From: Branchiostoma lanceolatum
Taxonomy: Eukaryota > Chordata > Leptocardii > Amphioxiformes > Branchiostomatidae
Assembly: GCF_035083965.1 (NCBI RefSeq)
Contig: NC_089735.1
Coordinates: forward strand, 15,746,501-15,810,500
Direction of reading: 5' to 3'
DNA: 64,000 bases
Shown here piece by piece: positions 62,277-64,000 of this stretch. The first letter of the stretch is position 1, and every line of letters starts with the position of its first letter. The position numbers and the translations under genes were made by a program. Under the pieces are notes generated by a model. That model was given only the letters and a program-made list of their open reading frames with translations, searched no databases and was not told the DNA's origin.

Positions 62277-62603
62277 TCATGACGTCACAGGTAGCTTGAT
62301 TTTGTTGACTGCATCGACTCCAAATCTTGCTGCATTCCTCCCCATATCCCGAGTTTTGCCTATCAATTTTCGTCCATACAGTTTCACAGCCCTTTCGCTT
62401 CCCTTTCTGTGGAAAATTTCCCGCAATGACGCTACATTTGAAGACATTTTGACATGAACGAAAAAAGAAGAACGACCACAATGTTGTCCGGGTTCTTGTG
62501 GTGAAATGTTGAATCTTGCATCTTGTCCAGCCGCTTGTCGCCCCGTTTCTGCTCCTTTTGTGCTTTGTCCTTTCTTCTCTTTCGGTGAAAATTGTCCTAA
62601 CAT
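62277..62603 (-). CDS. Hypothetical ORF, possible 5' exon of the minus-strand gene
   Basis: A 108-codon frame starting MLGQFSPKEKKGQ, with a basic Arg/Lys-rich second half (YGRKLIGKTRDMGRNAARFG), ending TGA four bases before a GTAAG donor. The TGA overlaps another ATG (ATGA), and that ATG would splice in phase 1. A second frame, 62260-62718, is also open. It could be a 5' leader with an upstream ORF rather than protein. No family recognised. Confidence 0.25.
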   Translation of the reverse strand: MLGQFSPKEKKGQSTKGAETGRQAAGQDARFNISPQEPGQHCGRSSFFVHVKMSSNVASLREIFHRKGSERAVKLYGRKLIGKTRDMGRNAARFGVDAVNKIKLPVTS

Positions 62604-63289
62604 CCTTCCTTCCCGATGTATATAGTTCGAAAATTCGTTGTTGTAGGCTCAAGTTGTTAAAACAAGTCTTCCCGGTAATAAGAAGAAGAAGATCTGTCGG
62701 TAATTTCCGTGACGTCATGTCAGTTCAGTCTCAAACCGAAGTTTATCCGCTATACGAAGTAATTCCAGAAAATAAGGCGCGAATAATGCGTTTTCTCCTC
62801 GGTGTTCAGCTCCATATTTTTGGATGTCACTAATTATAGCGAAAAATCATATTCTTTATTTCCCGAATAAACGTTCATGTTATTTTGTTGTTGTTGTTGT
62901 GCCGAAGTGTTGTCTTCCGCCGGATAGCTAGTGTAGTCGTGTATTAGTACGCGGTAGCTCATTGTCGCCTGATTGCCCAGATAGTGTGCTTTATGTTCGC
63001 TTAGAATGGTAGATGTCTAGTCTTGGCGCAGCGTTTGTTAACTGGTGTCGCAGGTTTGCAAAATGCGTGGAAATGTTTCATACACGATCTTAAGACTTGT
63101 CTAGTCTAAGCGAATTTCCGAAGAAGAATTATAACTTCAAAACATTGCCATGGGCCTTTGGGTACAAGTGCCGTTAATATGTGCATAGATTATTGCAGTT
63201 GATCATCGGAATAACACAATTTGTTTTAAGTCTATTTCTATGTCTAATGATGGTGACATTTACTTAAATATTTCTAATGATGCAAGTAT

Positions 63290-63345
63290 GAGTGTGTTTG
63301 TGTGCGTGCGCGTGTGTGTGTGTTTGTGTGCGTGTGCTAACTGTG
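63290..63345 (+). repeat. (GT)n-rich tract
   Basis: GTGTGTTTGTGTGCGTGCGC-type low-complexity sequence. Confidence 0.85.
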
Positions 63346-63524
63346 TGTTGAAACAGTGTTCAGCACCAAGGACAGCTGGCTTGCTTGTACTTGTGAACGG
63401 TTTAATGGAATAGTAGCTAGGATTTTTTGGTCGACATCTGGATTATCAATCCATCTCTGTGGAAGGTAACAAACACGCACTGTACAGCTTTTGTCATGAA
63501 TAAAAGAAATGTCTGTTGCTTTAG

Positions 63525-63780
63525 CACCTGTTCATGGATCAAAAGTGCCACCAGCAATTATATCAAGAACTTTAATTGTGAATGCGTGATGGAAGCTAAC
63601 GTTACATTCTTATGGTTCAACAGCGTCACCTAGCAATGTTTTCTAGAACTGCAATAGTTCAAAAGCAATTAGATTATTTGTTTTAAACATAAGTGAAAGG
63701 TCATCTGTTAGATAGAAAGCATTTTTATGTTCATGGATCAAAAGCGTCACCTAGCACTGTTTACGAAAACTGCAAGAGTT
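63525..63780 (+). repeat. Degenerate repeat, ~3 copies
   Basis: TTCATGGATCAAAAGxGxCACCxAGCA followed by AACTGCAAxAGTTC recurs near 63528, 63612 and 63728. Confidence 0.6.
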
Positions 63781-64000
63781 CGTAGTCACGGGTTATCCTG
63801 TTATGTACGTTGATAAAAGTTAGACATCCAGGTAGTAAGATGCGCCAAAAATAATTACTCAAGCAACTAGATAAAATTTTGAAACAGACGTTTCAGACAG
63901 CATCCACTGTCTTTCGTCAGTGACTAACGATAGGACTGAGAACACCAGGTTTTATACCAAAACTCTGAATAGGTATGTTAATGAGGTTAAGACAATTTAG

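Larger units (their letters stand above)
62720..64000. other. Right end of window, no gene identified
   Basis: Holds the GT-rich tract, an isolated copy of the 46-bp unit, the degenerate repeat, and near 63890 GACGTTTCAGACAGCATCCA followed by CTGTCTTTCGTCAGTGAC, which looks like a dispersed-element end. Confidence 0.4.

Noticed and set aside
61965-62457. 156-codon plus-strand frame
   Set aside because: Composition is not protein-like and it lies antisense to the better minus-strand candidate.

Overview
This is eukaryotic, intron-rich DNA from a metazoan. The mix of secreted mosaic proteases built from LDLa, CUB, kringle and trypsin modules, the almost uniform phase-1 introns at module borders, and the density of tRNA-derived SINEs and small inverted-repeat elements fit an invertebrate deuterostome. 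A lancelet (Branchiostoma) is the best guess; this is inference, since no marker gene fixes the species.

The first 53.5 kb hold a cluster of five trypsin-like (S1 family) serine protease genes, reconstructed here exon by exon with consistent reading phase. G1 (+, 1-9940, 5' end outside the window) is LDLa-LDLa-CUB-CUB-CUB-LDLa-trypsin. G2 (-, 23022-13325) is signal peptide-CUB-kringle-Thr/Ser/Pro linker-trypsin, 511 aa. G3 (-, 32288-25488) is signal peptide-CUB-linker-trypsin with two lesions in the protease domain. G4 (+, 33154-42191) is signal peptide-CUB-linker-trypsin, 405 aa. G5 (+, 43703-53430) is signal peptide-CUB-kringle-linker-trypsin, 501 aa. G1 and G2 converge; G3 and G4 diverge from a shared ~865 bp spacer. 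G2-G3 and G4-G5 therefore form a mirror-symmetric block: kringle gene, CUB gene, CUB gene, kringle gene.

G1, G2, G4 and G5 keep the catalytic His, Asp and Ser, an Arg-|-(I/V)(I/V)GG activation site, a Cys just before that site able to tether the N-terminal modules after cleavage, and Asp at the base of the S1 pocket. They should be secreted zymogens that, once activated, cut after Lys/Arg, with CUB, LDLa and kringle modules supplying binding. The setting resembles innate-immune, clotting-type or egg/embryo extracellular proteolysis, but the sequence does not say which. G3 has Asn in place of the oxyanion-hole Gly193 and lacks the TGWG segment.

The last 10.5 kb (53.5-64 kb) are dominated by tandem repeats: a 45-bp array, a 46-bp array, and a ~237-bp array whose monomers alternate between two variants, plus a duplicated ~350-bp spacer. 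One clean minus-strand exon (60189-60296) and some open frames hint at another, unrecognised gene.

Introns and spacers carry SINEs, several MITE families (one nested insertion with a clear TAA duplication), a LINE 3' fragment and microsatellites. The most unusual pattern is that in four places the tandem-duplicated unit spans an exon-intron junction and copies a splice site.
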